Shown: positions 10,186-21,475, counted from the stretch's first letter. The stretch: DNA of 64,000 nucleotides from Pomphorhynchus laevis (GCA_012934845.2 WNNJ02001796.1:1-64000); one strand, 5' to 3'. The notes: generated by a model not told the origin, from the letters alone. Numbers and translations are program-made.

Positions 10186-10187
10186 TC

Positions 10188-10810
10188 GACATCTATATTT
10201 AGACAAGTAAAAGGTGTTCCAATGGGTGGTAATAGTAGCCCAATTATAGCTGACTTGTTTTTAAGCTTTATAGAATATGAATTTGTTCATAACTGTTTAA
10301 CAAATAAGTCCAAATTATATAAAGATGTGAAACATATGTTTCGATACATTGATGATATATGTGTATTTAATTCTAATAATTTTTATTCAATTAGTGAGCA
10401 CATTTATCCAGAAAGCCTTATTCTTAACAAAACCAATATTAATGATAAAGAAGGTGTATATCTAGATATGAACATTAAATTAACATTAACTAAAACTACT
10501 ATTAATTTATATCGTAAAGATGACATATTTAAATTTACAAGAAACATATTTTTGAATGAGCATTAATGCATACCATATAATATAAAATATAATACATTAA
10601 ATAATGAAATTTTAAGAATTGCAACAATATGTAATGATATTGGCTTTCTTCAAAATCATTTAAATAATTTAATAGATACATATTTTAAACTAGGTTACTA
10701 TAAAAATACCATCAAACAGAAAATAGTAAAATATATAAATCAACACAATAATATAAAGAATAAATTTAAACTCTTAAGTGGCAAATTTTTATGGATGGAT
10801 AATAAATAAT
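10188..10810 (+). mobile_element. Penelope-like RT copy
   Basis: This copy begins at the ACATCTATATTTAGACAAG word and covers the GVPMGG and YIDD boxes and the C-terminal region. It reaches the WMDNK end and the post-stop AATATACTT sequence. It is broken at least once. It is followed by two successive tail copies, so an older copy sits next to a younger one or the tail was duplicated. Confidence 0.65.
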
Positions 10811-11240
10811 ATACTTCGTATTAGAATAAGATTCTTTATGATCAAATTTTATCATAGGAAATACGTCATTAGCATGTGCTTGCCCCGCGGCTATGTCGGG
10901 TCGAGGAATATGGAGCGAAACCTGATTACTAGCAGTTCTCCTGATGATTTATAATTCTTATTTTGATACATCGTCTGATAAAAATTATAATTTAAATTAT
11001 AATTTTTCGTTTGGCAAAAGTTATATGGATAATAAACAATATGCTTTGTATTAGAATAAAGATACAATAGATTATCAAATTTTTAAGAGGAAATACGTCA
11101 TTAGCACGTGTCTTGCCTCTCTTCTATGCTGTATCGAGGAATCGGGTCCGAAATCTGAAAACATAGCAGTTCCTCCTCATGACCTCTAATCATCTTTCTG
11201 ATTCCACGTCTGTTATTTATTAGTCAATTCGTAAAAATTG
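10811..11240 (+). repeat. Two successive Penelope-like tails
   Basis: The first tail has a hammerhead-like core at 10887-10957 with GTC (10900-10902), GCGAAAC and CTGATGA (10941-10947). The second tail (about 11030-11240) has a diverged core around 11121-11190. Each is preceded by the GAGGAAATACGTCATTAGCA word that normally follows the RT stop. Tandem tails without an RT between them suggest head-to-tail arrangement or partial deletion. Confidence 0.6.
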
Positions 11241-11547
11241 ACTTTAATTTTAAATTACTATTTTTTATTTATACTTGAGATGAGTTATATGACAATAGTA
11301 ACAATAGTTTCTAAATATTATATTATTTTAAAATAAATTAATTTTGTAAATTATTAAATAAATTAATAAAAAAAATTAAATTGATTTTAGAATTTTTATT
11401 TAAAAATTGTTTACTAGTGATAAATCTAAAGAATTTGAAAACTTAAAACTTAAATTTATTTTGTAAGTTGAAAATTTTCCCAAAAACTTGGTAAATATCA
11501 AGATTATATTGACTATTATTTATATATTATTTGATTCTGTGAAGTAA

Positions 11548-12520
11548 ATTCAAAATTATTTAAAAGTAGGGACATCTATATTTAGACAAGTAAAAGGTGT
11601 TCCAATGGGTGGTAATAGTAGCCCAATTATAGCTGACTTGTTTTTAAGCTTTATAGAATATGAATTTGTTCATAACTGTTTAACAAATAAGTCCAAATTA
11701 TATAAAGATGTGAAACATATGTTTCGATACATTGATGATATATGTGTATTTAATTCTAATAATTTTTATTCAATAAGAAAACAAATTTATCCAGGTAGCC
11801 TAATATTTAATAAAATCAATATTAATGATAAAGAAGTTATATACCTAGATATGAACATTAAATTAACATCAATTAAAACTACTATTAATTTATATCGTAA
11901 AGATGACATATTTAAATTTACAAGAAACATATTTTTGCATGAGCATTCATGCATACCATATAATATAAAATATAATACATTAAATAATGAAATTTTAAGA
12001 TTTGCAACAATATGTAATGATTTTAGTTTTCTTCAAAATCATTTAAATAATTTAATAGATACATATTTTAAACTAGGTTACTATAAAAATACCATCAAAC
12101 AGAAAATAGTAAAATATATAAATCAACACAATAATATTAAAATAATATTAAATATAAATAAATATATATTTTAATTTATTGATGGTATATGTGTTTTAAT
12201 ATACAGAATATAATATATTATATTCTTTGTAAACAATGTTAACCCTTTTATCGACAAAGCGCGTTCCAGTGAGTAATTGAATTGTTTGAGAATTGTATAA
12301 TTCTATATTTAATGAAATTGTATTACTTTTTATTTATATCGTAAATATGACATATTTAAATTTACAAGAAACATGTTTTTGCATGAGCATTCATGCATAC
12401 CATATAATATAAAATATAATACATTAAATAATGAAATTTTAAGAATTGTAACAATATGTAATGATATTGGTTTTCATATAAACCAACACAATAATATAAA
12501 GAATAAATTTAAAATTATTA
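11548..12520 (+). mobile_element. Penelope-like RT copies (one long, one short)
   Basis: The interval 11548-12174 carries an open frame of about 189 aa with GVPMGGNSS and YIDD boxes. It is very close to the 5.3-kb copy (both share RKQIYPGSLIFNK). A second, shorter piece at about 12335-12520 repeats only the KFTRN-to-NDIGF region and the NQHNNI region. The pair looks like a nested or partially duplicated insertion. Confidence 0.65.
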
Positions 12521-13164
12521 GCGGAATAATTGTTGAAAGGTAAATATAAATAAAAGGTAAATAATATAGAGGTAAATATAAACAGGATACAGTAAAATAA
12601 TAAAATACTAATTTTAAATTATAATAAATATAATATATAATACATCAAATAATAAAATTTTAAGAATAGGCTTTAATTATTTTTTAATTTATTAATAATA
12701 TAAAAAACGTAGGTTCAGTTAAATTGTAGAAAGCAGTCAATTTTCAAAAATGCTGTTTTATGTAAAAAGGAAAAAATCTTCTAGACAGTTACCGGTTGAA
12801 TAGTTGCGCCGTGGTTGTTTGTATTTACACTTGTAACGTTTAATAGTAGCTGCCTACGAAAAAGAGAAAGTCCATTTAAGCAAAAACTTCAAATAAAAGC
12901 CAAGCCTTATAAAGCCAGGCATTTATAGCCATAAATCTAAAAACAAAAGCCAAGCAGACTGCAGCTGATGTGAACAAATAATAAAGTAAAGAAATTTATC
13001 TAGTGCTGAAGATACAGCAGTAGATCCAAATTGTTGTCAAGTTAGACTGTTAATTTCTTCGTCTCAAGAACTTTAGTGTGTCGCAAAATAAAACAAAAGT
13101 GCATCGCCAAGTTAGACAAACTTGAATTTAATTTTAAACTTAAAACTAAATAGAAAAACATAAA
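12521..13164. other. Spacer 3' of the phosphatase last exon
   Basis: I see no gene. It probably holds the minus-strand 3' UTR of the phosphatase. A diverged Penelope-like end word (ACGTAGGTTCAGTTA) occurs near 12707. Confidence 0.4.
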
Positions 13165-13295
13165 TTACTTTGTGAGGTTGTTAGATGAGCTATTTCCATT
13201 ATCATCAATATTGTCGCTGTTGCAAGCGTAGTGGTCTTCCCATGATGATGAAGACTCAGAAACATTACCCCCAATCTTAGACGATTGAGCAAATT
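13165..13295 (-). CDS. PPM1A-like: PP2C phosphatase, exon 3 (C-terminal, with stop)
   Basis: An acceptor TTTATTTTAG precedes the exon on the minus strand. Exon 2 ends in phase 1, and its last G joins AA here to make a GAA codon. The frame then runs 43 residues (starting EFAQSS, ending NNLTK) to TAA at 13167-13165. The peptide is Ser/Asn/Asp-rich, as expected for the variable tail of PPM1A/PPM1B enzymes. With exons 1 and 2 the total is 380 aa, close to the roughly 382 aa of vertebrate PPM1A. Confidence 0.75.
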
Positions 13296-13442
13296 CTAAA
13301 ATAAATAAACAATTGCGGAAAAGTCACACACTCAAAGGGATTAAAAAATCAATTTTTTTCGGAGAAATCGGGAAAGCAAAATGCGTCAGGTAGTAATCGG
13401 GTCAGCATAAGGTCGTAACCTCTTTGTACATTAAAAACTAAC

Positions 13443-13551
13443 CTTTAGTCTTCGTTTCAGTTCGAATGACGTTACTGTGGGAAGACAGATTAGATAAAGA
13501 TGCAGTGGCAGGAAATGATACAATAATAACGCTCATGTTATCCTTACTTCC
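13443..13551 (-). CDS. PPM1A-like: PP2C phosphatase, exon 2
   Basis: The acceptor CAATTTCAG is followed by GSKDNMSVIIVSFPA, the conserved GS[RK]DN[MI]S motif 11 of PP2C enzymes whose Asp binds metal. This continues the frame of exon 1, which ends in ...DTCLNK at phase 0. The exon is 109 nt, ends at G before GTTAGT, and is separated from exon 3 by a 147-bp intron. It is the piece that completes the catalytic domain. Without it the exon 1 frame reads into intron sequence. Confidence 0.85.
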
Positions 13552-14327
13552 CTGAAATTGTAAAAAATATTTAATATACTTATAATACTTCAAAGTATTT
13601 AATCTTTTTTAAATATTTTATTCTCATTTCATTTCATTAAAAATTTTATTTCCCAATTTCTACAAAGAACTACTTTGCTTTTATCAAATCGAAGAAACGC
13701 TAGTTTTGTACTAAAACAACTTTTTTGTCATACAAATTGAATAATTTCCATGATAGATTTCGACAAGTTATTAAAGGACAACCGATTCGAATTTATAAAA
13801 TATTTGTCAAATTTACACAACCGATTTTGCATTTAGTTAATTGGAAATTTTATGAATATTAATTACTACGACTCACCAGTGACTAACTGGTTAGGATAAA
13901 AGTAATTTCATTGATAGATATCAAATACAAATGTTGTATTTGAAAAACAAAATAAATAATATTTTCTAATAATAAGTTAGACTACTTAAACTCTCTGACT
14001 AGTAAATTTTAATTAAATTTAAATTTTTTTATTTAAATTTTTAATTTAAATTTTAATTTTTATTTTTATTTTTACCGTGTCAGTATCAAATTCCTGATTT
14101 GATCCTCCTATCTATAAAATAGATGGGAGTATACTCCTATATTCCTGATCTATAAATTAATTTTAAAACCCTAAATAATTCTTATTCTTATAAAAACTTA
14201 TTTAATTTCAAATAGTTAATTTATTCTTAATTTCAAATAGTTTATTTATTAGTTGATTAAATAGTTGATTTATTTATTTTTTATACTTCAGTTAAACCGA
14301 TTCTTTTACCGTATCAATATCAAATGC

Positions 14328-14328
14328 A

Positions 14329-14400
<72 letters not shown>
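14328..14400. repeat. (AT)n microsatellite
   Basis: About 70 bp of almost pure TA dinucleotide lie inside the phosphatase intron. Confidence 0.9.
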
Positions 14401-14403
<3 letters not shown>

Positions 14404-14404
14404 G

Positions 14405-14515
14405 ACTACCTTCTGCATTGCGAAGGGGTAATGAACCCCTTCGCAATGAAGGGGTTCATTACCTTGAACCCCTTCATTGGGGTTCAAGGTAATGAACCCA
14501 ATGAAGGGGTGTATA
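14405..14515. repeat. Nested direct and inverted repeats of a GAAGGGGTTCATTACC unit
   Basis: Words such as GAAGGGGT, AACCCCTTC and GGTAATGAACCC occur several times in both orientations within 110 bp, directly after the AT microsatellite. The stretch can form alternative hairpins. I see no coding content. Confidence 0.6.
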
Positions 14516-15239
14516 TATACATGAAAAACCTCAAATGAGGCGAATATGAGTGATTACTTGTTTTAAATATTATTTCGTAATTAGTAAATGAGATGGATAA
14601 TAATATATAATCCTAATCGATTAATTAAATATTAATTAATCTTCAGCTATTAATGCATTATTGTTGATAAAATTAGCAATAAAGGAGAAAAATAAATTGT
14701 TTAATTAGAAGTCGTATTAATGATTAAAATATGAAATCATAATCACACTGATGACCTTAAATCCTTATTATGATACACCAAGATTATACAATTGACATTG
14801 TCTAATATCGGATTATCGTGTAGGATCTGATCCTACACGATACCGATAAAGTGCAAGAAACTAGCGATTATGTGGTTTTAAAAGTGAATTTGTCGAATTT
14901 AAAAAATATATTGAGCCATCGATGTTTATTTTATCAACAATTATAAATATTTGACTTTTTAAATTTATAATCATATACTGCGATTTGGAGGATCCCTATG
15001 ATTTAAATAATTGAGACTAATTTTATATTAGTATCGATATATTAATTTATATCAATTGATAAAAATTGACTTTTATTTTAAATTTTAATTTTATACAAAA
15101 TCTTATAAATTTAATTATTTATAATTTAATTATTTATTGTTTAATTGTAATATCAATTCCTCCTAATGACTTGTAATCATTTATCTTTATTTTTAATTAA
15201 TTTATCGTATCAATAAGATACTTAATAATCAAATTTCAT

Positions 15240-15665
15240 CAGAGGAAATACTTCATTAACGAGTATTTGGCACAGCTGCTATGTTGCGTCGAGAATTAGA
15301 GATCGAAATCTAATAGCATAACAGTTCCTTCTGATGACGTCTAATCCTTATTCTGATACATCGTCTGTTATTTATTAGTCAATTCATAAGATTTTAATTT
15401 TTTAATTTTAATTTTTTTAATTTATATAAATTATATAAAATCTTATATAATCATTTATTACTTATAAACAATTATTATTTATTTTATTACTTTATTTATT
15501 ATTATGTTTGATTTATTTATTATTAATTTATTTATTATTTATCTTTGACAATCCTTTTTATTTATAATTATTTTAAAAATTATTTATGATTAATTCTTTT
15601 TAATTTTATTTTAATTTATTATTATATTTGATTTATAAATAATTTAATATACTTAGACTCAGTTA
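15240..15665 (+). repeat. Penelope-like tail with hammerhead-like core
   Basis: The core lies at 15276-15346: CTGCTATG, GCGTC followed by GAGAA, TCGAAAT, then TAGCATAACAG and CTGATGA (15331-15337). The tail closes at a CTTAGACTCAGTTA word near 15653-15666. No RT precedes it. The GUC cleavage triplet here, versus GUA in the younger copies, suggests GUC is ancestral. Confidence 0.6.
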
Positions 15666-16019
15666 CATGATTAGTGATTATTTATATTATACTTAATAAC
15701 CGTGAATGTTTTAAATAAACATTAATGAAAAATAATTAAAATAATAACAATTCTTAAATATTCTGGTGTCACTATAATTGCATTATAGCAATTTTAATTA
15801 AATTAAAGTAACTTTATGGACAGAATAAGCTCATAAAAATAAGCTAGCAGCTTAGAGTTAAAGTTAAGCACACGTTCTTAACATTTTGAAATAGCTCTGA
15901 TCACAAATAGCTTAAACTTATAGCGTATAAGCTTCAGGGGAAAACATAGTTTGCCCCTTTATTTGCCAATAAATTGTCCCATTTCTTGTCATTTCAAGTA
16001 CAGCGATCGTAAAATATTC

Positions 16020-16890
16020 GTATGATGCGTGCTTAATGGCGATTACGAAAACTGGAATGCCCGACATTGCACAATTTGCATCAAGAAAGAATAAATTATC
16101 AGTTGAGGATGGTATAGTGTTATGGATGCAAAGAATTATTATTCCTACGGTTTCAAGAGAGAGAGTTTCAGACATATTGCATTCGGGTCATGCTGGAATA
16201 AAATATTATTGGTGGCCATCTATTCAAGAAGACATCGAAAGTAAAGTAGCTCGATGTAACTATTGTCAAATTCATCGATTGAAAGCATCCGAAACCACTT
16301 TGTATCAAAAAAAAACAAAAAAAACCGTGGTATCGAATTCATACGGACTTTGATGACCCAATAAATAGTCAAACGTATTTGATAATTATCGATGCAACCA
16401 GTCATTGGCCTGAAGCTTTCCCAGTCAAGAATATCAGCGCGATCGTAACATTTTACAAATTGAGGGAGTTATTTGACCGTTTCGGTATTCCTGAGGAGAT
16501 CGTTTTGGATAATAGATCACCTTTTCAATCGAGGGAATTTGATAACTTTTGTTTAGCCAACGGCATTAAACATATATGAGCATTCCCATACCACTACCCA
16601 AACCAACGAAGTTGCTGAGCGATTTGTTAATACTTTTAAGAGTCGGGCTGTTTAATAAAGCAATGACCCTCACGATGCATTGGCTCAGCAACAATTTCTC
16701 ATAATTTACCGAATAATCCTACATTGCTCGACGGGAAGATGACCCGTCGAGAAATCACCCGTCGTTACCATTTGATGATGAAATGGTAACGAATGTGGGT
16801 TCACGACGATGCTTACGGATTCGTAAAGACGTACAACGATAAAATCCTTAAAACGAAGAAAGTTAAGATGTGATGCGTGCTTAATGGTGT
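16020..16890 (+). mobile_element. Ty3/gypsy-type LTR retrotransposon fossil, integrase region only
   Basis: Two open stretches carry an H2C2-type zinc-binding region (HSGHAG followed by a C-x2-C pair) and part of an integrase catalytic core (IIIDATSHWPEA, then GIPEEIVLDN). Only the integrase region is present. There is no protease, RT or recognisable LTR. It is broken in several places and clearly old. A 17-bp word (TGATGCGTGCTTAATGG) occurs just before it (about 16022) and again at about 16870, bracketing the fragment. Confidence 0.75.
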
Positions 16891-17870
16891 CACTAAAAGG
16901 CAGCGACTATCACGCTGTTTACAATAAAATCATTAATGATGAATGTACAATAAACCCATGTTTCTGCCAATATAAAAAGGCACGTGTTTGAGTAGTTTGT
17001 GTCATGCTAAAAAGTAAAAACTTTCTTAGTTTTTCAATTACATGTGCCATAAAACTTTCTATTCGCTATATTACTAGCCAGAATAGTTTCGATTAATCAA
17101 AACAGTATTTTTCAATTTATTAAAAAAAAAGTTTTTTCTTTTTTTTTCTTTTTTCTTATTAAAAAACAGATTTTTTGAAAATGCTACCACAATTCGCAAA
17201 ATAAAAGTTCCTTTTAAGGTTTGCTTTGAAAAAGTATACTCAGAGGAGAAAACTAACTTGTATATATTAGTTTATACTAACTTCTGTAAATACAATCGAA
17301 ATTTTTTTATTATTTTAAAATATAAAACGATTTACTAAAATAAAACTTACTATAATAAGTTGGCATTACTTTACAGTTGGCATTTTCTGTTTACTATAGT
17401 TTTATTTATCAATCTTAGTTAGCAGTAAATATCTTTGTAATTAATTTTACTTGTATTTTATATAATTGATAAATTCGGCTTCATTACTAATAAGTGAGGA
17501 CGTTGTTTAATCATAAAAGCTTCAATATTGAAGCTAACTTATAATTGAATGTCTTTAATAACAGTGAAGCTACTAGACTTATTATTGAGACTGCTATTGC
17601 TACTTTGAAGTTGATCATATAAAAGCAGACCAAATCCAACTAATTAAATTAGACAGAATCAAAATTACTTTAAAAAAATTCCTGACGACAACATTTAAAC
17701 AATATTATTGTTTCTAGATACAATAATATTGCAAATACAATAATATAATACTTATTTTTTGATATTAAAAGTATTATCAAATATTTATTTATTTAATTAT
17801 ATAATTATATAAATAATTTATAGTAACTTTGGGAATTTTAATCTATTCGAAATCTCATATAAAAGATGTT
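16891..17870. other. AT-rich intronic stretch
   Basis: No recognisable feature beyond A/T runs (for example a poly-A/poly-T stretch near 17124-17160) and AAT/ATT-rich sequence. Confidence 0.4.
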
Positions 17871-18038
17871 TAAATTGAAAATTGAATTGATTTAATTACA
17901 TATTTGTAATTTTTATTTTGATTTATAATTTGATCGTCCACAGCGGATCCCAGCCGAGAGCCAAATCAATCGCTATATATATAATTGTAAATGTTGCCAT
18001 AAACCGGAGTTCGATTACATGCAGAGCAGACTTCCTTA

Positions 18039-18113
18039 TCACTCCTAGATGAGCTGATGGTAGATGACAGCACTCATCAGTAAGGTGAACTATCGTCGGT
18101 CGTTTCGGCTGCC
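18039..18113 (-). ncRNA. Reverse-order hammerhead-like motif (decayed copy)
   Basis: Read on the minus strand: GGCAGCC-GAAA, a stem III strand, TTCACCTTA-CTGATGA, TGCTGTC, the second stem III strand, then ATC and TAGGAGTGA. The stems are the same as at 461-535. Most mismatches are A-C pairs, as expected from C-to-T decay. The normal GTC is ATC. Confidence 0.6.
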
Positions 18114-18540
18114 TTGTGATATATTTAAAAGACATCTCATATATTTGAAATAAAAAATTGACACTGTCTGATTTGTATTAAATGTTGCTAAAAATTGGCC
18201 TTTGAAATTTTCAAACATTATATAAATATATTGTTTAAATTGAAAATTGAATTGATTTATAAAAAATATCAAGATATTAAACATATTTGTAATTTTTATT
18301 TTGATTTATAATTTGATCGTCCACAGCGGATCCCAGCCGAGAGCCAAATCAATCGCTATATATATAATTGTAAATGTTGGCAAAAACCTGAGTGAAACAC
18401 GCGGATAATATTAATCATTCATATCACAGTCATCAATAGTAGTGCACGGATGTGCTGAGTAGACAACGGTTCAGGATTTCTTACCATTGTAAATGTTGGC
18501 AAAAACCGGAGTTCGATTACAAGTAGAGCAGACTTCCTTA

Positions 18541-18615
18541 TCACTCCTAGATGAGCTGATGGTAGATGACAGCACTCATCAGTAAGGTGAACTATCGTCG
18601 GTCGTTTCGGCTGCC
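18541..18615 (-). ncRNA. Reverse-order hammerhead-like motif (second decayed copy)
   Basis: It appears identical over the motif to 18039-18113, including the same ATC change. The two units therefore arose by duplication after the change. Confidence 0.6.
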
Positions 18616-18902
18616 TTGTGATATATTAAATAGGCATTTCCGAGAATTTGCTAACGTGGTAGCATGGGCATAGCCTCTTTAAACTAACCATGTGCTTTCC
18701 GTACCATCCTAATGTTATTCGGAAAAAATTTTAATTGCTGTCGCTGCTTGCCTTCTCACAGAATCCCTTTATCGGATAAGTTTTATATAATTTAATCGCA
18801 GAATGTGTAAAACTGTGCTCAGGGAACTAAAAAGCTTCAGTTTCATAATCGTAGATTTTGCCAAAAACCGGAATTCGATTACATGCAGAGCAGACTTCCT
18901 TG

Positions 18903-18977
18903 TTACTCCTTGACGAGCTAATGGTAGCCGGCAGGATTCATCAGTAGGGTGAACTACCATCAGTCGTTTCGGCTGTC
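18903..18977 (-). ncRNA. Reverse-order hammerhead-like motif with intact stem III
   Basis: On the minus strand GACAGCC-GAAA is followed by a 13-nt stem III strand. That strand pairs over its full length (one G-U, one bulge) with the strand ending in CGTC. CTGATGA is intact. Stem II is partly decayed. The stem III sequence differs at many positions from the 461 and 56579 copies yet keeps pairing. Confidence 0.65.
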
Positions 18978-19009
18978 TTGTGATATATTGACTTATTATA
19001 GACTCATAA

Positions 19010-19084
19010 GGCACCTGAAACGACTGATGGTAGTTCACCCAACTTATTAGTGTTGCAGGCAAACCATCAGCCCGTCTAGGAGTG
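19010..19084 (+). ncRNA. Reverse-order hammerhead-like motif, inverted and partly decayed
   Basis: GAAAC (19017-19021) and the GTC-TAGGAGTGA end are kept. Stem III still pairs (CTGATGGT with ACCATCAG). The CUGANGA strand is degraded (CTTATTA), so this copy is probably inactive. Confidence 0.55.
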
Positions 19085-19207
19085 AAATAGAAGTCTGCTC
19101 TACTTGTAATCGACCTCCGGTTTTTGGCAACATTTACAATTATAAAACTGAAGCTTATTAGCTCCCGGAAAAACTACAATAAAAACTACAATATAGTGTA
19201 AACTTAC

Positions 19208-20110
19208 TTTATTAAGGCAGGTATCAAGTATGTCCGAACAAATGCCAATTAAATCTCGAGATAGCTTTAATTTTGCAAGTACATATTGACACATTTCTTC
19301 ATTCGACATTACGTCCCAGATGCCATCACAAGCCAGAATAAGAAACTGATCTCGAGTAGTGTCTCGTTCAGATACATACACGTCAGCTTCAGGAGATACT
19401 AGCTGATTTTGCGGAAGTCGATTAGGATCGGCTTTGTATTCGAAATCTCCAAGTGCACGTGAGACAGCCAAGCTTCCGTTCACCCGCTGTATAATTACCA
19501 TGCCACCAGCCTCTATAATTCTGCGTCGCTCCTTATCGTTGGATGGCTTATGATCAAATGTAGAAAGTGCGATCTGATTATCTTTGACAAATAAAGCTCG
19601 ACTATCACCCACGTTCACTAAAAATATCCACTGAGGTGTAATAAGGCATCCAACAGCAGTTGATCCACTTTTATCGAGTCCGTCCCTAACGTCCGGTAAT
19701 TCTCTTAATTGCACGTCCATATCGAATATGCCTCTTTTTAATGCTTCTGACAGAGATCGTACGGATACATCTTCAGATGATCTAGCATTGATAGATGTTT
19801 GAGATGGAAGTATAGTCGATAAAGACGCAGGAGCAACATTCGTAACGGATGGTGGTAGGTGCTCTTTAATACAAGCCCAAATGTGTTGAGCAGCATGCTT
19901 AGATACTCTATCTCCAGCATGACCATCAAAAATGGCAAAGAACGACCATCCAGGATAACGATCTCCACCGATATCCGGATTAAGTGCGTGTGCATCTTCC
20001 ATTTCAATACGCCATCCTTGCATAGCGGCAAATCCATATCGAATGCCCTCAGGTCCGATCCCCCCAGCGGTTTGTTTATCTGTATTTGGCTTCTCTAGGA
20101 GTTGACCCAT
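19208..20110 (-). CDS. PPM1A-like: PP2C-family Ser/Thr phosphatase, exon 1 (PPM1A/PPM1B-like)
   Basis: The exon gives 301 residues from ATG at 20110 to the donor GTAAGTT. It is a metal-dependent protein phosphatase expected to dephosphorylate Ser/Thr in kinase cascades. MG at the start fits the N-myristoylation site of PPM1A/B. Motifs in order are RYGFAAMQGWRIEMEDAH (24-41, with E38/D39), FFAIFDGHAG (D62/G63), KSGSTAV, NVGDSRA, VNGSLAVSRALGDFEYK, and ACDGIWD. It is continued by exons 2 and 3 to 380 aa. Residues after CLNK in the unspliced reading are intron. An A/T-rich 5' region lies upstream. The domain has no missing catalytic residue, so I regard the gene as functional. Confidence 0.93.
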
Positions 20111-21185
20111 TTATTCTAGTTTGACAAGTGATATTCTTATTCGAATATTATAAGGGTATCGTATATTTTTTGTTTAATTAGTGTGTCGATGAGTTATGAT
20201 TGTTGAAAATTGAACACCAGGCACTAATTTGCGATATTCTATTTTATAAAAGGACAAAATGGATCAAGAAACCAATGCCTAAATATGTAAAAATTAACAT
20301 AAATTCATTTTATAACTTTAAAGTAATCATGACTGTGTTAACACTTACAATCTGCTGATATGAGTAGGAGACAACAATTTCTAGGTATCGATCATTCACA
20401 TGCATTATAAATAGCATGTAACTGTATAGAAACAACTGGCGCCATTTTTGACATCTTTAAAATTATCAGAAAATATAATTTAGGCATTTTTAAACTGGCC
20501 GAGTATAGTGTTGATTTATAAAATAACTGACTATTATATAGCAAATTAAAATTTATTTCGTCAAAACTAAAATGAATTTACAAATTAAAGAAAAACTAAA
20601 AACAGAAAGATGATTGTTGTGAGCTGCCTAGAGCATGCACGCAGCATTTCCTCGTTGACAGCAACACTCAGGAGCTGTATGAAAAACTTGACCGCTTGGG
20701 GCTCACGGGTGATTCAGATAAATCGTGTGCCTAGGTTTGGGCGAAAACCTAGGCGCTTGATTATTATAATGACACATTTTAATGAATTGAAATAATTTCG
20801 AGATGCAATGAAACTAAGCAATCGAAATGGTTAATAGCCGATTGAATAAAAGTGAAATTACGCCGAATATACGGTCTATAGCATTCACATTACTTGATGA
20901 GCATATTTAATTGAAGTAAATTCTACTCCATTTAAATTATTTACACCATATGAAAAAATGAACAAATTGAATGAAATGTCGAGACAAATACGCAGGTAAT
21001 ATATCGCGACAACTACAAAATAATGGTTGCTATTTTCACACTTATTTTACTACAATAAATTTACTAAGAAGACGCATTTCGTCGCATAGCGAGAAATAGA
21101 GTGTGTAGATTTTTGGAATTATATTTTAAGATATTTTAATATTTTACAATATATTTTATATAATTAAGCAGGATATATTTAGATC
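20111..21185. other. Region upstream of the PP2C gene
   Basis: It should contain the minus-strand promoter and 5' UTR, but I see no clear TATA or other site. The only notable structure is a 10-bp inverted repeat at 20729-20754. Short ORFs here have no recognisable motifs. Confidence 0.4.
20729..20754. repeat. Perfect 10-bp inverted repeat
   Basis: GCCTAGGTTT, a 6-nt spacer, then AAACCTAGGC. It lies about 620 bp upstream of the PP2C start, in a locally GC-richer patch. It could form a hairpin or a dimeric binding site; function unknown. Confidence 0.5.
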
Positions 21186-21194
21186 ACTTAATTG

Positions 21195-21475
21195 AGTCTT
21201 CTACAAAATCATTTAAATAATTTAATAGATACATATTTTAAACTAGGTTACTATAAAAATAACATCAAGCAGAAAATAGTAAAATATATAAATCAACACA
21301 ATAATATAAAGAATAAATTTAAACTCTTAAGTGGCAAATTTTTATGGATGGATAATAAATAATATACTTTGTATTAGAATAAGATACTAGATAGTTATTT
21401 CAGAGGAAATACATCATTAGCATGTATTTGGCCCGCTGCTATGTTGGGTAGAGGAGTTAGGGGCCAAAACCTGTT
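21195..21475 (+). mobile_element. Penelope-like element 3' end (RT end plus truncated tail)
   Basis: It starts at the LQNHLNNL-encoding segment, runs to the WMDNK end and continues into the tail. It stops after GGGGCCAAAACCTG, before the CTGATGA strand. It is very similar to the 5.3-kb copy. Confidence 0.65.

Larger units (their letters stand above)
17875..19150. repeat. Array of ribozyme-bearing repeat units in the PP2C intron
   Basis: The shared unit contains a GATCGTCCACAGCGGATCCC block, a CCGGAGTTCGATTACA block and the 75-nt motif. Two direct minus-strand units begin near 17876 and 18239, spaced about 363-383 bp. A third partial minus unit lies at about 18838-18985. A fourth, in the opposite orientation, lies at about 19005-19145 and ends just inside the intron next to exon 1. 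The second unit is interrupted by about 100 bp of other sequence near 18385-18490. No coding capacity is conserved. Confidence 0.75.
13552..19207 (-). other. Intron 1 of the PP2C gene
   Basis: The donor GTAAGTT lies immediately after exon 1 (19207 downward) and the acceptor CAG at 13554-13552. The 5.66-kb intron contains a Penelope-like tail, a Ty3/gypsy fossil, an AT microsatellite and an array of ribozyme-bearing repeats. It is much longer than intron 2 (147 bp). Confidence 0.75.

Noticed and set aside
15918-16175. Minus-strand ORF over the integrase fossil
   Set aside because: Antisense shadow of the readable integrase region.
17923-18135. Small ORFs with shared QPKR...IVHLTD peptides (also 18769-19062, 55864-56067, 56569-56949)
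   Set aside because: The common peptide is a translation of the conserved ribozyme-like motif. Pairing is conserved while codons outside it are not, and orientation varies. Not a protein family.
19100-19207. Residues after CLNK in the unspliced phosphatase frame
   Set aside because: They follow a consensus donor GTAAGTT and do not match PP2C, whereas the correct continuation is found at 13551.
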